From: Variovorax sp. V213
GTDB taxonomy: Bacteria; Pseudomonadota; Gammaproteobacteria; Burkholderiales; Burkholderiaceae_C
Direction: 5' to 3'
NCBI RefSeq assembly: GCF_041154455.1
Contig: NZ_AP028664.1
Span: forward strand, 4,837,001-4,901,000
Length of the DNA: 64,000 nucleotides
The position numbers and the translations under genes were made by a program. The notes under the pieces are model-generated. The model saw nothing but the letters and a program-made list of their open reading frames with translations. It ran no database searches and was not told the DNA's origin. Positions 1 through 8,994 of the stretch are shown piece by piece. Position 1 is the first letter of the stretch, and every line of letters starts with the position of its first letter.

Positions 1-1
1 G

Positions 2-547
2 GCGGCCGTGGCACGCACCATCGCCGAACTGGCGGCCGAGCCCGACCACCCGATGCGCAGGCGCTTCGATCACTTCGTGGACGACTTCGTGGTGCGACTC
101 AAGCTCGACCCCGAGTTCCAGCAGCGCGGCGAGCAGATCCGCGCCGAGCTCATGGCCCACCCCGCGCTGGGCGACTACCTGCACGGGATCTGGGGCGAGC
201 TGCTGGCGTGGCTGCATGGCGATCTCGGCCGGGGCGATTCGACGATCCGCCGGCGCATCGCGTCGATGGCGGGCGCATTGGGCACGCGGCTGCAGGCCGA
301 CGAGGCGATCCGCCACTGGATCAACGAGCAGATCGAGGCAGCCGCGCCGCTGGCCATCGAGCGCTACCGCGAGGACATCCGCCGCTACATCGAGGAGCGC
401 GTCGGGGAATGGAACGCCAGCGAGATGACCGACGAACTGGAGCGCCACATCGGGCGCGACCTGCAGTTCATCCGGATCAACGGCACGCTGGTGGGCGGGC
501 TCGTGGGACTGTCGATCCACGCAGTGACGCAGCTGCTGCGCGGGTGA
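2..547 (+). CDS. DUF445 family protein, C-terminal part
   Basis: The frame is open from the first bases of the window, so the true start lies upstream and only about 181 residues are visible. The visible part is rich in charged, helix-forming residues and ends with RINGTLVGGLVGL followed by a short hydrophobic tail. That ending is typical of DUF445 (YjiN-like) membrane-associated proteins, which usually exceed 400 residues, so over half is missing here. The biochemical role of the family is not established. The next gene starts about 120 bases downstream on the same strand and need not be co-transcribed. Confidence 0.7.
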   Translation, partial: AAVARTIAELAAEPDHPMRRRFDHFVDDFVVRLKLDPEFQQRGEQIRAELMAHPALGDYLHGIWGELLAWLHGDLGRGDSTIRRRIASMAGALGTRLQADEAIRHWINEQIEAAAPLAIERYREDIRRYIEERVGEWNASEMTDELERHIGRDLQFIRINGTLVGGLVGLSIHAVTQLLRG

Positions 548-668
548 ACGGTGCGCGGGTGCGGGTAATCCGCAGCGAACGAAAGTCCGCATGTCCCGGG
601 AGAGATTGCGCCGCCTCCCCTTCCTCCTTCTAGACTGCTTGCGCATTGACCCACCAGAAGGAGAAGAC

Positions 669-2321
669 ATGCCCCGTCGCCTGTTCCGCACCGCCGCGCT
701 GACTGCCATGTTCGCGCTGCTGGGCGCCTGCGCAAGCCTCGCTCCGCCACCACCGCCCACCCGGCCCGTCTCGTGGTCCGCGCCCGAAGCGCTGGTGGCG
801 CCATCCTCGTTCGCGGGAGTGCACGGGCTGGCCATCGATTCGAAGGGCCGGCTGCTCGCGGGCTCGGTGCTCGGCAGCACCCTGTGGGAGGTCGACCGCA
901 CCACCGGCGCGGCCAAGGTCCTGATCGACGCGCCCGAAGGCCAGGCCGACGACATTGCGGTCGGCCCCAAGGGCGAGCTGGCGTGGACCAACTATCTCAT
1001 GGGCATGCTGCGCTACCGCGAGAACGACGGCGCGCCGATGCGCGTGCTCGCCAAGGACCTGCCCGGCCTCAACTCGCTGGACTTCGACCGCCGCAACCAC
1101 AAGCTCTACGCCTCGCAGGTGTTCCTGGCCGATGCGCTGTGGGAGATCGACCGCGCGGGCCAGAAGCCGCCGCGGCTCATCAAGAAAGACATGGGCGGCT
1201 TCAACGGCTTCGAGGTTGGCCCGGACGGCATGCTCTATGGCCCGCTGTGGTTCAAGGGCCAAGTGGTGAAGATCGACCCGGCCAATGGCAACATGACCGT
1301 GATCGCCGACGGTTTCAAGATTCCCGCTGCCGCCAACCTCGACGGCAAGGGCAACCTCTGGGTGGTCGACGCGCGCAGCGGGGAGCTGGTGCGGGTCGAC
1401 CTGGCCACCGGCCGGAAGACCGTTGCCAGGCAGCTGCGCCCCTCGCTCGACAACCTCGCCATTGCCCCCGACGGCACGATCTACGTGTCGAACATGGCGA
1501 ACAACGAAATCCAGGCCTTCGACCCCGCCACCGGGGCGCTGCGCACGCTCACCAGCGGCAAGCTCGCGGCGCCGGCGGGCCTCAAGATCGACGGACACAC
1601 GCTCTGGGTGGCGGACGTGTTCGGCTTCCGCCAGGTGGATGTGCGTACCGGCGAAGTGCGCGACGTGTTCCGCATGCAGCGCGATCCCGAGCTCGACTAC
1701 CCCTTCGCGATCGGCGTCTCGGGCACGCTCTTCGCGCTGACCTCGTGGTTCACGGGCACGGTGCAGCTGGTCGACCGCCAGACCCTCAGGACGGTGGAAA
1801 CCATCCACGGGCTGAAGGCGCCGTTCGATGCCATCCCCATGCCCGACGGCAGCGTGATCTATGCCGAGATTGCCACCGGCACCATCACCCGCGCGCGAGG
1901 CCTTCACTTTGCAGAGAAGCAAGTGCTCGCCAGCGGACTGGGCGGGCCGGTGCAGATGGTCGTCGGGCAGGACGGAGCGCTCTACGTGACCGAGGCGGCC
2001 GGCAAGCTGACCCGCATACCGCTCGATGCCAGCGCCCCGCTGCGCGCCATTGCCGAGGGACTGGCCTTGCCCGAAGGCGTGGCGCAAACGCCCTGGGGCA
2101 GTTTCATCGTGGCCGAAAGCGCGGCGCGCCGGCTGGTGGAGATAACCCCCGCCGACGGATCGCGCCGCACGGTGGCGGAAAACCTGCCGATCGGGCTGGC
2201 CGCCAGCCCCGGCCTGCCGCCGCCCTACGTGGTCACGGGGGTCGCCGTGGGCAGCGACGGGACCATCTACATGTCAGCCGACCGGAACAACGCGATCTAT
2301 CGGATCCGCCCCAAGAATTGA
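669..2321 (+). CDS. Beta-propeller (SMP-30/NHL-like) lipoprotein
   Basis: 550 residues. The start at 669 follows a good ribosome site (AGAAGGAGAA) and gives a lipoprotein signal peptide with lipobox LGAC and Cys21 as the lipidation site. The frame is open further upstream to 591 but has no signal there. The mature part has repeated motifs such as DGTIYVSN and GPDGMLYG, the strands of an NHL/SMP-30-type beta-propeller; the repeats run the full length, enough for more than one propeller. SMP-30 relatives include lactonases, but no metal-site pattern could be assigned, so an enzyme activity is not claimed. It is probably membrane anchored facing the periplasm. It appears monocistronic. Confidence 0.75.
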   Translation: MPRRLFRTAALTAMFALLGACASLAPPPPPTRPVSWSAPEALVAPSSFAGVHGLAIDSKGRLLAGSVLGSTLWEVDRTTGAAKVLIDAPEGQADDIAVGPKGELAWTNYLMGMLRYRENDGAPMRVLAKDLPGLNSLDFDRRNHKLYASQVFLADALWEIDRAGQKPPRLIKKDMGGFNGFEVGPDGMLYGPLWFKGQVVKIDPANGNMTVIADGFKIPAAANLDGKGNLWVVDARSGELVRVDLATGRKTVARQLRPSLDNLAIAPDGTIYVSNMANNEIQAFDPATGALRTLTSGKLAAPAGLKIDGHTLWVADVFGFRQVDVRTGEVRDVFRMQRDPELDYPFAIGVSGTLFALTSWFTGTVQLVDRQTLRTVETIHGLKAPFDAIPMPDGSVIYAEIATGTITRARGLHFAEKQVLASGLGGPVQMVVGQDGALYVTEAAGKLTRIPLDASAPLRAIAEGLALPEGVAQTPWGSFIVAESAARRLVEITPADGSRRTVAENLPIGLAASPGLPPPYVVTGVAVGSDGTIYMSADRNNAIYRIRPKN

Positions 2322-2452
2322 AGCGCTGACAAGGCATGAAGAAGTGATTTACTTTTAAAAACAAATATTACAGACTCCGGCGCGGACGTCTCGTTACACC
2401 TTTTGGCCAGCCGGCCGCCGGCGGCGAGTCGTTCTTTTTTGGAGATAAGAAC

Positions 2453-3226
2453 ATGACTCCCCTCGTCGTTGGCCAACTGCTGTCGCCCGAGTATTCGCTC
2501 GGACTGGTGGCACTCTCGTTCCTCATCTCGTTCGCAGGTTCCCTGGTGGCGCTGATCTGTGCGGGGCGCATGGTTGGCGCCGACGGCAAACCCAATCTCG
2601 CGGTCGTGGCGTGCGCCGCGGTGGCGCTGGGGGGCATCGGTATCTGGTCGATGCATTTCATCGGCATGCTGGCGTACCGGCTGCCGGTGGGCATTTCGTA
2701 CAACCTGCCGCTGACCGTGGTGTCGCTCGTGGCAGCCATCCTGATTTCGGGCATTGCGCTGTACCTGGCGGGCGGGCGGCGCAGATTCAGCAAGGCCGGC
2801 TGGCTGGCCGGCAGCCTGCTGGCCGGCGTGGGCGTCTGCGTGATGCACTACATGGGCATGTTTGCAATGAACATGCGCGCCTCGATGGACTTCGACCCCA
2901 CCATCGTGGCGCTGTCGGTGGCCATCGCGATCACCGCGGCCGGTGCGGCCCTGTGGCTGGCCTTCAACCTGCGCCGGCTGAGCCACCAGATCGCCGCCGC
3001 CGCGGTGATGGGCGTCGCCGTCTGCACCATGCACTATGTGGGCATGAGCGCCGCCAGCATGATCTGCATCGCGGCCGCGCCCACCGATGCACTGGCCATC
3101 GGCGGCAACTACATGGGACTGACGGTGTTCGGCACGGCCGGCGCGGTGCTGATCTTCATCTACTGGGTGATCACGGGCTCCAGCCTGGACGCACCCGCTG
3201 CGCCACAGCGGGCCCGCACCAGCTAA
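2453..3226 (+). CDS. MHYT-domain integral membrane sensor protein
   Basis: 257 residues with about seven hydrophobic segments. Three MHYT-type motifs are visible (SMHFIGM near residue 65, VMHYMGM near 130, TMHYVGM near 195). The MHYT domain is a seven-helix membrane module proposed to bind copper through conserved Met and His and to sense oxygen, CO or NO. Most family members fuse it to a GGDEF/EAL, histidine kinase or LytTR output; this one ends after the membrane module. It therefore probably signals through a partner, or is a stand-alone module. The start is supported by GGAGATAAGAAC just upstream. The preceding 130 bases are locally AT-rich around 2345-2375, which could hold the promoter. 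Confidence 0.85.
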   Translation: MTPLVVGQLLSPEYSLGLVALSFLISFAGSLVALICAGRMVGADGKPNLAVVACAAVALGGIGIWSMHFIGMLAYRLPVGISYNLPLTVVSLVAAILISGIALYLAGGRRRFSKAGWLAGSLLAGVGVCVMHYMGMFAMNMRASMDFDPTIVALSVAIAITAAGAALWLAFNLRRLSHQIAAAAVMGVAVCTMHYVGMSAASMICIAAAPTDALAIGGNYMGLTVFGTAGAVLIFIYWVITGSSLDAPAAPQRARTS

Positions 3227-3298
3227 TTGGCGCAAGCCGGGCGCGCAACGGCGCCCTAGAGTCGGTGCAGAGCGAAAGCGTTCTGCACTGACTCCTCC

Positions 3299-4909
3299 AT
3301 GCCCGCCATCGAATCCCGGCTCCACACGGCCAGCGAATCCTTCCAGGCCCACCGCGCCGGCATGCTCGCGCTGCTCGGGCAGGTGCGATCGCACGAGGCC
3401 CGCTCGGCGGCGGCCTCGAATGCCTCGGCCGAGCGCTTTGCCAGGCGCGGCCAGCTGCTGCCCCGCGAACGGCTCGCGCTGCTGCTCGACACCGGCGCGC
3501 CCTTTCTGCCGCTGGCCTCGCTTGCGGGCCTGGGCCACGACCACGAAGACCTCGGCAAGAGCGTGCCCGGCGGCGGCGTGATCGCCGGCATCGGCCGGGT
3601 TTCTGGCGTGCGCTGCATGGTCAGCGCGTCGGACTCGGGCATCGACGCCGGCGCGCTGCAGCCCATGGGCCTGGACAAGCAACTGCGCGTGCAGGAGATC
3701 GCGCTCGAGAACAAGCTGCCCTACGTCCAGCTGGTGGAAAGCGCGGGCGCCAATCTCATGCAATACCGCGTGCAGGACTTCGTGCGCGGCGGCGGCATCT
3801 TCCGCAACCTGGCGCGGCTTTCCGCCGCGGGCCTGCCGGTGGTGACCGTGACGCATGGCTCATCGACCGCGGGCGGCGCCTACCAGACCGGGCTTTCCGA
3901 CTACATCGTGATGGTGCGGGATCGCACCCGCGCCTTCCTGGCGGGACCGCCGCTGCTCAAGGCGGCCACCGGCGAAATTGCCACCGAGGAGGAGCTGGGC
4001 GGCGCCGTGATGCACACCCACGTCTCGGGCCTTGGCGACTACCTGGCCGAGGACGACCGCGACGCGATCCGCATCGCGCGCTCGATCCTCGGCGGCATCG
4101 ACTGGGCCCGCGACGAGGCGCCGCGCCGGTTCGCGCCGCCGCTGTACGAGGCCGAAGAACTGCTCGGCATCATGCCGGGCGATGGCCGGCGTCCGGTGGA
4201 CATGCGCGAGGTCATCGCGCGCATTGCCGACGGCTCCGAGTTTCTCGAGTTCAGCGAGCACTACGGCAGCGCCACGGTGTGCGGGCACATGCGGCTCGAA
4301 GGCCACGCGGTGGGCATCGTCACCAACAACGGGCCCATCGACTCCGATGGCGCGACCAAGGCCACGCACTTCATCCAGGCCTGCTGCCAGTCGCGCACGC
4401 CCATCGTCTACCTGCAGAACATCACCGGCTACATGGTGGGCCGCGCGCACGAAGAGGCCGGCATCATCAAGCACGGCGCCAAGATGATCCAGGCCGTGAC
4501 CAGCGCCACGGTGCCGCAGATCACGCTGCATTGCGGCGCCTCTTACGGCGCCGGCAACTACGGCATGTGCGGCCGCGGCTTTGCGCCGCGCTTCTGCTTT
4601 TCGTGGCCCAACGCGCGCACCGCGGTGATGGGTGGCGAGCAGGCGGCGCAGACCATGGCCATCGTGATGGAAGCAGGAATGTCTCGCAAGGGAACGCTCG
4701 ACCGCGCGAAGATCGATGCCATGCAGCGGCAGATTGTCGAGCGCTTCGAGCGCCAGACCAGCGTGTTCACCACCAGCGCGCTGCTGCTCGACGACGGCGT
4801 GATCGATCCGCGCGACACGCGCGCGGTGCTGGCCGAAGTGCTCTCGGTCTGCCGCGATGCCGATGCGCGCGTGGCGCAGGCGATGCAGTTTTCGGTGGCG
4901 CGGCCATGA
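3299..4909 (+). CDS. Acyl-CoA carboxylase, carboxyltransferase (beta) subunit
   Basis: 536 residues, the usual length for methylcrotonyl/geranyl-CoA carboxylase beta subunits. It transfers CO2 from carboxybiotin to an acyl-CoA. Seen: the crotonase-like carboxyltransferase core, including HGSSTAGGAYQTGLSDY, an acyl-CoA site segment ATGEIATEEELGG, and a second half with QNITGYMVG and GASYGAGNYGMCGR. The first half lacks the motifs I associate with leucine-pathway methylcrotonyl-CoA carboxylase and fits the geranyl-CoA-like branch better, so the substrate is left open. The stop overlaps the biotin carboxylase start (ATGA at 4906), indicating translational coupling and subunits made together. It is the first gene of an operon running to 10158. 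Confidence 0.85.
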   Translation: MPAIESRLHTASESFQAHRAGMLALLGQVRSHEARSAAASNASAERFARRGQLLPRERLALLLDTGAPFLPLASLAGLGHDHEDLGKSVPGGGVIAGIGRVSGVRCMVSASDSGIDAGALQPMGLDKQLRVQEIALENKLPYVQLVESAGANLMQYRVQDFVRGGGIFRNLARLSAAGLPVVTVTHGSSTAGGAYQTGLSDYIVMVRDRTRAFLAGPPLLKAATGEIATEEELGGAVMHTHVSGLGDYLAEDDRDAIRIARSILGGIDWARDEAPRRFAPPLYEAEELLGIMPGDGRRPVDMREVIARIADGSEFLEFSEHYGSATVCGHMRLEGHAVGIVTNNGPIDSDGATKATHFIQACCQSRTPIVYLQNITGYMVGRAHEEAGIIKHGAKMIQAVTSATVPQITLHCGASYGAGNYGMCGRGFAPRFCFSWPNARTAVMGGEQAAQTMAIVMEAGMSRKGTLDRAKIDAMQRQIVERFERQTSVFTTSALLLDDGVIDPRDTRAVLAEVLSVCRDADARVAQAMQFSVARP

Positions 4910-6855
4910 GCTTCAACAAGATACTTGTGGCCAACCGCGGCGAGATCGCCGTGCGCGTGATGCGCACCGCGCGCGCCATGGGCTACCGCACGGTGGCCGT
5001 GTATTCGAGCGCCGACGCCGATGCGGAGCACGTGCGGCAAGCCGACCAGGCCGTGTGGATCGGCGAGCCGCTGCCCGCGCAGAGCTACCTGAACATCCCC
5101 GCCATCGTCGAAGCCGCCCACGCCAGCGGCGCCGAAGCCGTGCACCCGGGCTACGGCTTCCTGGCTGAGAACGCGGAGTTCGCGCAGGCCTGCCTGGATG
5201 CGGGGCTGGTCTTCATCGGCCCCTCGCCCGAAGCCATTCGCGCCATGGGCGACAAGGCCGGCGCCAAGCGGCTGATGCAGGCGGCCGGCGTGCCGTGCAT
5301 CCCTGGCTATCAAGGCAAAGACCAAGGCACGGCCACGCTCGCCGCAGAAGCTGCACGCATCGGCTGGCCGGTGATGATCAAGGCGACGGCCGGCGGCGGC
5401 GGACGCGGCATGCGGCTCGCGCCTTCGGCCGCGTCGTTTGCCGAACTGCTGCATAGCGCGCAGTCCGAGGCGCTCCATGCCTTCGGCGACGCAACCGTGA
5501 TCCTGGAGCGCGCCATCGTTGCTCCACGGCACATCGAGATCCAAGTGTTCGCCGACCGGCACGGCAACGCCATTCACCTCGGCGAACGCGATTGTTCGGT
5601 GCAGCGGCGGCACCAGAAGGTGATCGAGGAGTCCCCCTCGCCGGCCGTTTCCCCGGTCTTGCGCGAACGCATGGGCGCAACGGCCGTGGCGGCGGCCAAG
5701 GCCATGGGCTATGAAGGTGCGGGCACGCTCGAATTCCTGCTCGATGCCGAGGGCCGGTACTGGTTCATGGAAATGAACACGCGGCTGCAGGTGGAACACC
5801 CGGTGACCGAAGCGGTGACGGGGCTCGACCTGGTCGAACTGCAACTGCGCGTGGCGGCCGGCGAACCGCTGCCCCTCGCTCAACAGGACGTGCGCATGAG
5901 CGGCCACGCGATCGAGGTTCGGCTCTGCGCCGAAGACCCGCAACAGGGCTTCATGCCGCAGAGCGGCACGCTCGCCGCATGGCGGCCTTCGCCGGCCCTT
6001 CGCGTCGAGCACGCGCTGCGTGACGGCGCCGCGGTGCCGCCCTTCTACGACTCGATGATCGCCAAGCTCGTGGCACACGGCCGCACGCGCGACGAAGCCA
6101 GGCAGCGGCTGATCGCAGGGCTGCAGGACACGGTGGCACTGGGTATCGCAACCAACCAGCAGCTCTTGCAGCATGCGCTGTCGCACCCTGTGTTTGCCGA
6201 CGGCACTGCAACGACGGCGTTCATTGCCGAGCATGCCGATGCATTGCTCGCGCCCGATGCCGCCACGGAAGGCCGCGCCGTATGGCTGGCCGCGCTGCTG
6301 ATCCAGCTGGGCGAACGCGGATGGCCGTCGCCGCTTGCGCATACCCTGCCCAACGCACTGCGCTTTTCGCTCAACGGCGAGGTGCACGCGGTGCGGGTGA
6401 CGCCGAGGGGTTCGGGCCGTTTCGATGTCGCGCTCGACGCAGCGCCACCGGCCCATATCGTGCTGCTGTCGCTGCCCGGCAATGGCAGCGTGCGCTTCTC
6501 GTGCGGAAGCGTCTCGGAGCAGGCCTTGGCGGTGCGCGTATCCGCCGATCGCTCATGGTTCCATTTCCGCGGCCAGGCCTTCGAACTGCAGGACCTGACG
6601 CATGTCGCCGTGCCCCGCGCCGGTGCCGCGGCCGGCGACGGCCTGCTGCGCGCCTCGATGAACGGCCGCGTCATCGCGCTGCTGGTGGCCGAGGGCGACG
6701 CGGTCGCCGCCGGCCAGCCGCTCGTCACGCTCGAAGCGATGAAGATGGAACATGTGCACTGCGCGCCGCGCGCCGGCCGCGTTGCCGCATTGCACGTGGC
6801 GGTGGGTGCACAGGTGGCGGCGCGCCATGTGGTGGCGGAGATTGCCGACGCATGA
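4906..6855 (+). CDS. Acyl-CoA carboxylase, biotin carboxylase/biotin carrier (alpha) subunit
   Basis: 649 residues. The N-terminal biotin carboxylase begins with ILVANRGEIAVR, has HPGYGFLAENAEFA, the ATP-grasp glycine loop GGGGRGM, and the catalytic segment MEMNTRLQVEHPVTE. The C-terminus carries the biotinylation motif EAMKMEH, where the Lys is modified. The enzyme carboxylates biotin using ATP and bicarbonate and passes CO2 to the beta subunit encoded just upstream. The start ATG at 4906 overlaps the beta subunit stop. PAQSYLNIPAI and CIPGYQG resemble geranyl-CoA carboxylase alpha (AtuF) more than propionyl-CoA carboxylase; this is from memory and not decisive. Confidence 0.87.
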   Translation: MSFNKILVANRGEIAVRVMRTARAMGYRTVAVYSSADADAEHVRQADQAVWIGEPLPAQSYLNIPAIVEAAHASGAEAVHPGYGFLAENAEFAQACLDAGLVFIGPSPEAIRAMGDKAGAKRLMQAAGVPCIPGYQGKDQGTATLAAEAARIGWPVMIKATAGGGGRGMRLAPSAASFAELLHSAQSEALHAFGDATVILERAIVAPRHIEIQVFADRHGNAIHLGERDCSVQRRHQKVIEESPSPAVSPVLRERMGATAVAAAKAMGYEGAGTLEFLLDAEGRYWFMEMNTRLQVEHPVTEAVTGLDLVELQLRVAAGEPLPLAQQDVRMSGHAIEVRLCAEDPQQGFMPQSGTLAAWRPSPALRVEHALRDGAAVPPFYDSMIAKLVAHGRTRDEARQRLIAGLQDTVALGIATNQQLLQHALSHPVFADGTATTAFIAEHADALLAPDAATEGRAVWLAALLIQLGERGWPSPLAHTLPNALRFSLNGEVHAVRVTPRGSGRFDVALDAAPPAHIVLLSLPGNGSVRFSCGSVSEQALAVRVSADRSWFHFRGQAFELQDLTHVAVPRAGAAAGDGLLRASMNGRVIALLVAEGDAVAAGQPLVTLEAMKMEHVHCAPRAGRVAALHVAVGAQVAARHVVAEIADA

Positions 6856-6898
6856 GGGCGCACACTGCGCTCGTTCAGTTTTTCCGGAAGCCTTTCGC

Positions 6899-7813
6899 AT
6901 GAACGCCTCTTCCCGATATCGTTCCGTGTTCTCGCCCGGCCTGTTCGCCGGGCAGGTGATCGTCGTCACCGGCGGTGGCTCCGGCATCGGCCGCTGCACG
7001 GCGCACGAGCTCGCGTCGCTGGGCGCAGAGGTGGTGCTGGTCGGCCGCAAGACCGAAAAGCTGAAGCAGGTGCAGGCCGAGATCGCGAGTGCCGGTGGCA
7101 AGGCAGGCATCCAGGCCTTCGACATCCGGCAGGAAGAGGCGGTGCGCACAGCCGTTGCCGGCATCGTCGCGACACATGGCCGCATCGACGGCCTCGTCAA
7201 CAACGCGGGCGGCCAGTACATCACGCCGCTCGCGGCGATTTCGGCCAAGGGCTGGGAGGCGGTGATCCACACCAACCTCACGGGCGGCTTCCTGGTCGCG
7301 CGCGAATGCTTTGTGCAAAGCATGCAGGCCAAGGGCGGTGCCATCGTCAACATCGTGGCCGACATGTGGGGTTCCATGCCCAACATGGGCCACAGCGGCG
7401 CCGCGCGCGCGGGCATGGTGAGCTTCACCGAAACGGCCGCCCTCGAATGGGCCGCGAGCGGCGTGCGCGTGAACGCCGTGGCGCCGGGCTATATCGCATC
7501 GAGCGGCATGGACCACTACCCGCCCGAGGCCGGCGACATGCTGCGCGCCATGCGCAACACCGTGCCCGCGGGGCGCTTCGGCAACGAGGCCGAGACCTCG
7601 GCCGCCATCGCCTTCCTGCTGAGCCCCGCGGCGAGCTTCATCAGCGGCAGCGTGCTGCGCGTGGACGGCGCGCGGCCGCAGGTGCGCATGGGCTGGCCAA
7701 TGGCGCTGCCCGATGCGCAGGCGCAGCAGCGCGCGGCGGTGCGGCCCTTCGACGGCTTTCATCTCGCCGAGACGCCGCGCGTGTTCCAGGATGGCGACGA
7801 ACCGAACGACTGA
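6899..7813 (+). CDS. Short-chain dehydrogenase/reductase (SDR)
   Basis: 304 residues. Classical SDR features are VTGGGSGIGR for NAD(P) binding near residue 25, NNAGG after beta-strand 4, and a C-terminal SGSVLRVDG. The usual active-site YxxxK is replaced by SGAARAGMVSF, so the catalytic Tyr and Lys appear absent. This is also seen in 2,4-dienoyl-CoA reductase and peroxisomal trans-enoyl-CoA reductase branches. That fits an enoyl-CoA or dienoyl-CoA reductase acting on the acyl-CoA intermediates of this operon, analogous to AtuB/AtuG in terpene degradation, but this is inference. The start at 6899 gives MNASSRY; upstream codons in the frame overlap the previous gene. Confidence 0.8.
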   Translation: MNASSRYRSVFSPGLFAGQVIVVTGGGSGIGRCTAHELASLGAEVVLVGRKTEKLKQVQAEIASAGGKAGIQAFDIRQEEAVRTAVAGIVATHGRIDGLVNNAGGQYITPLAAISAKGWEAVIHTNLTGGFLVARECFVQSMQAKGGAIVNIVADMWGSMPNMGHSGAARAGMVSFTETAALEWAASGVRVNAVAPGYIASSGMDHYPPEAGDMLRAMRNTVPAGRFGNEAETSAAIAFLLSPAASFISGSVLRVDGARPQVRMGWPMALPDAQAQQRAAVRPFDGFHLAETPRVFQDGDEPND

Positions 7814-7827
7814 TTGGAGACAACCGC

Positions 7828-8988
7828 ATGCAGTACACCCACGAGCATCTCGAGATCCAGAACACGCTGCGCCGCTTCATCGACGACGAGATCAATCCGC
7901 ATGTCGACGAATGGGAAGAGGCCGAGATCTTTCCCGCGCACGAGGTCTTCAAGAAGCTCGGCAACCTGGGCATGCTGGGCCTCAACAAGCCCGAGGCCTT
8001 CGGCGGCGCCGGCCTCGACTATTCGTACGCGATGGCGATGGCCGAGGCGCTGGGCCACGTGAGCTGCGGCGGCGTGCCGATGGCCATCGGCGTGCAGACC
8101 GACATGTGCACGCCCGCACTCGCGCGCTTTGGCAGCGACGAACTGCGCCGCGAGTTCCTGGCACCCGCCATCGCGGGCGACACGGTCGGCTGCATCGGCG
8201 TGAGCGAGCCCGGCGCGGGCAGCGACGTGGCGGGTCTCAAGAGCCATGCGCGCAAGGACGGCGCTGACTACCTCATCAGCGGCCAGAAGATGTGGATCAC
8301 CAACAGCCTGCAGGCCGACTGGATGTGCATGCTGGTCAACACCAGCGACGGCCCGGTGCATCGGAACAAGTCGCTCGTGATGGTGCCCATGGACGCGCCT
8401 GGTATCGAGAAGGCAAAAAAAATCCGCAAGATCGGCATGCATTCGAGTGACACCGGCCTCATCTACTTCGACAACGTTCGCGTGCCGCAGCGCTATCGCA
8501 TCGGCGAGGAAGGCCAGGGCTTCGTCTACCAGATGCAGCAATTCCAGGAAGAGCGGCTGTGGGCCGCCGCGAGTTCGCTCGAACCGATGGAGGACTGCAT
8601 CGCGCAGACCATCGAATGGGCGCAGCAGCGCCACATGTTCGGCGGCACGCTGGCCGACCAGCAGTGGGTGCAATTCAAGCTGGCCGAGCTCAAGACCGAA
8701 GTGGAGGCGCTGCGCGCCCTCGCCTACCGAGCCTGCGATCTGCATGTGCAGGGCGAGGACGTGCTCGAGCTGGCCTCGATGGCCAAGCTCAAGACGGGCC
8801 GGCTCACGCGGCAGGTGGCCGACACCTGCCTGCAGTTCTGGGGCGGCATGGGCTTCACGCTCGAGAACCGCGTCTCGCGCCTGTACCGCGACGGCCGGCT
8901 GGGCTCCATCGGCGGCGGCGCGGACGAGGTGATGCTGGGCATCCTCGCGAAGACCATGGGCATCGCCAAGCGGCCGCCGCGCGGCTGA
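7828..8988 (+). CDS. Acyl-CoA dehydrogenase, citronellyl-CoA dehydrogenase (AtuD)-like
   Basis: 386 residues, full length for the family. Seen: FAD/substrate segments GCIGVSEPGAGSDVAGL and KMWITNS, the core QFQEERL whose Glu lies where isovaleryl-CoA dehydrogenase has its catalytic base, and the C-terminal SIGGGADEVMLGI. INPHVDEWE, CGGVPMAIGVQTDMCTPAL and the ending are close to what I recall of AtuD, the citronellyl-CoA dehydrogenase of Pseudomonas. Linkage to a geranyl-type carboxylase supports a branched or terpenoid acyl-CoA substrate. It follows the SDR by 14 bases with TTGGAGA as ribosome site. Only about 6 bases separate it from the second dehydrogenase. Confidence 0.85.
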   Translation: MQYTHEHLEIQNTLRRFIDDEINPHVDEWEEAEIFPAHEVFKKLGNLGMLGLNKPEAFGGAGLDYSYAMAMAEALGHVSCGGVPMAIGVQTDMCTPALARFGSDELRREFLAPAIAGDTVGCIGVSEPGAGSDVAGLKSHARKDGADYLISGQKMWITNSLQADWMCMLVNTSDGPVHRNKSLVMVPMDAPGIEKAKKIRKIGMHSSDTGLIYFDNVRVPQRYRIGEEGQGFVYQMQQFQEERLWAAASSLEPMEDCIAQTIEWAQQRHMFGGTLADQQWVQFKLAELKTEVEALRALAYRACDLHVQGEDVLELASMAKLKTGRLTRQVADTCLQFWGGMGFTLENRVSRLYRDGRLGSIGGGADEVMLGILAKTMGIAKRPPRG

Positions 8989-8994
8989 AGCGCG

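Noticed and set aside
2297..3856. Long minus-strand frame across MHYT and carboxylase genes
   Set aside because: It spans two well-supported plus-strand genes and has a typical shadow composition (Arg/His/Ala/Gly-rich).
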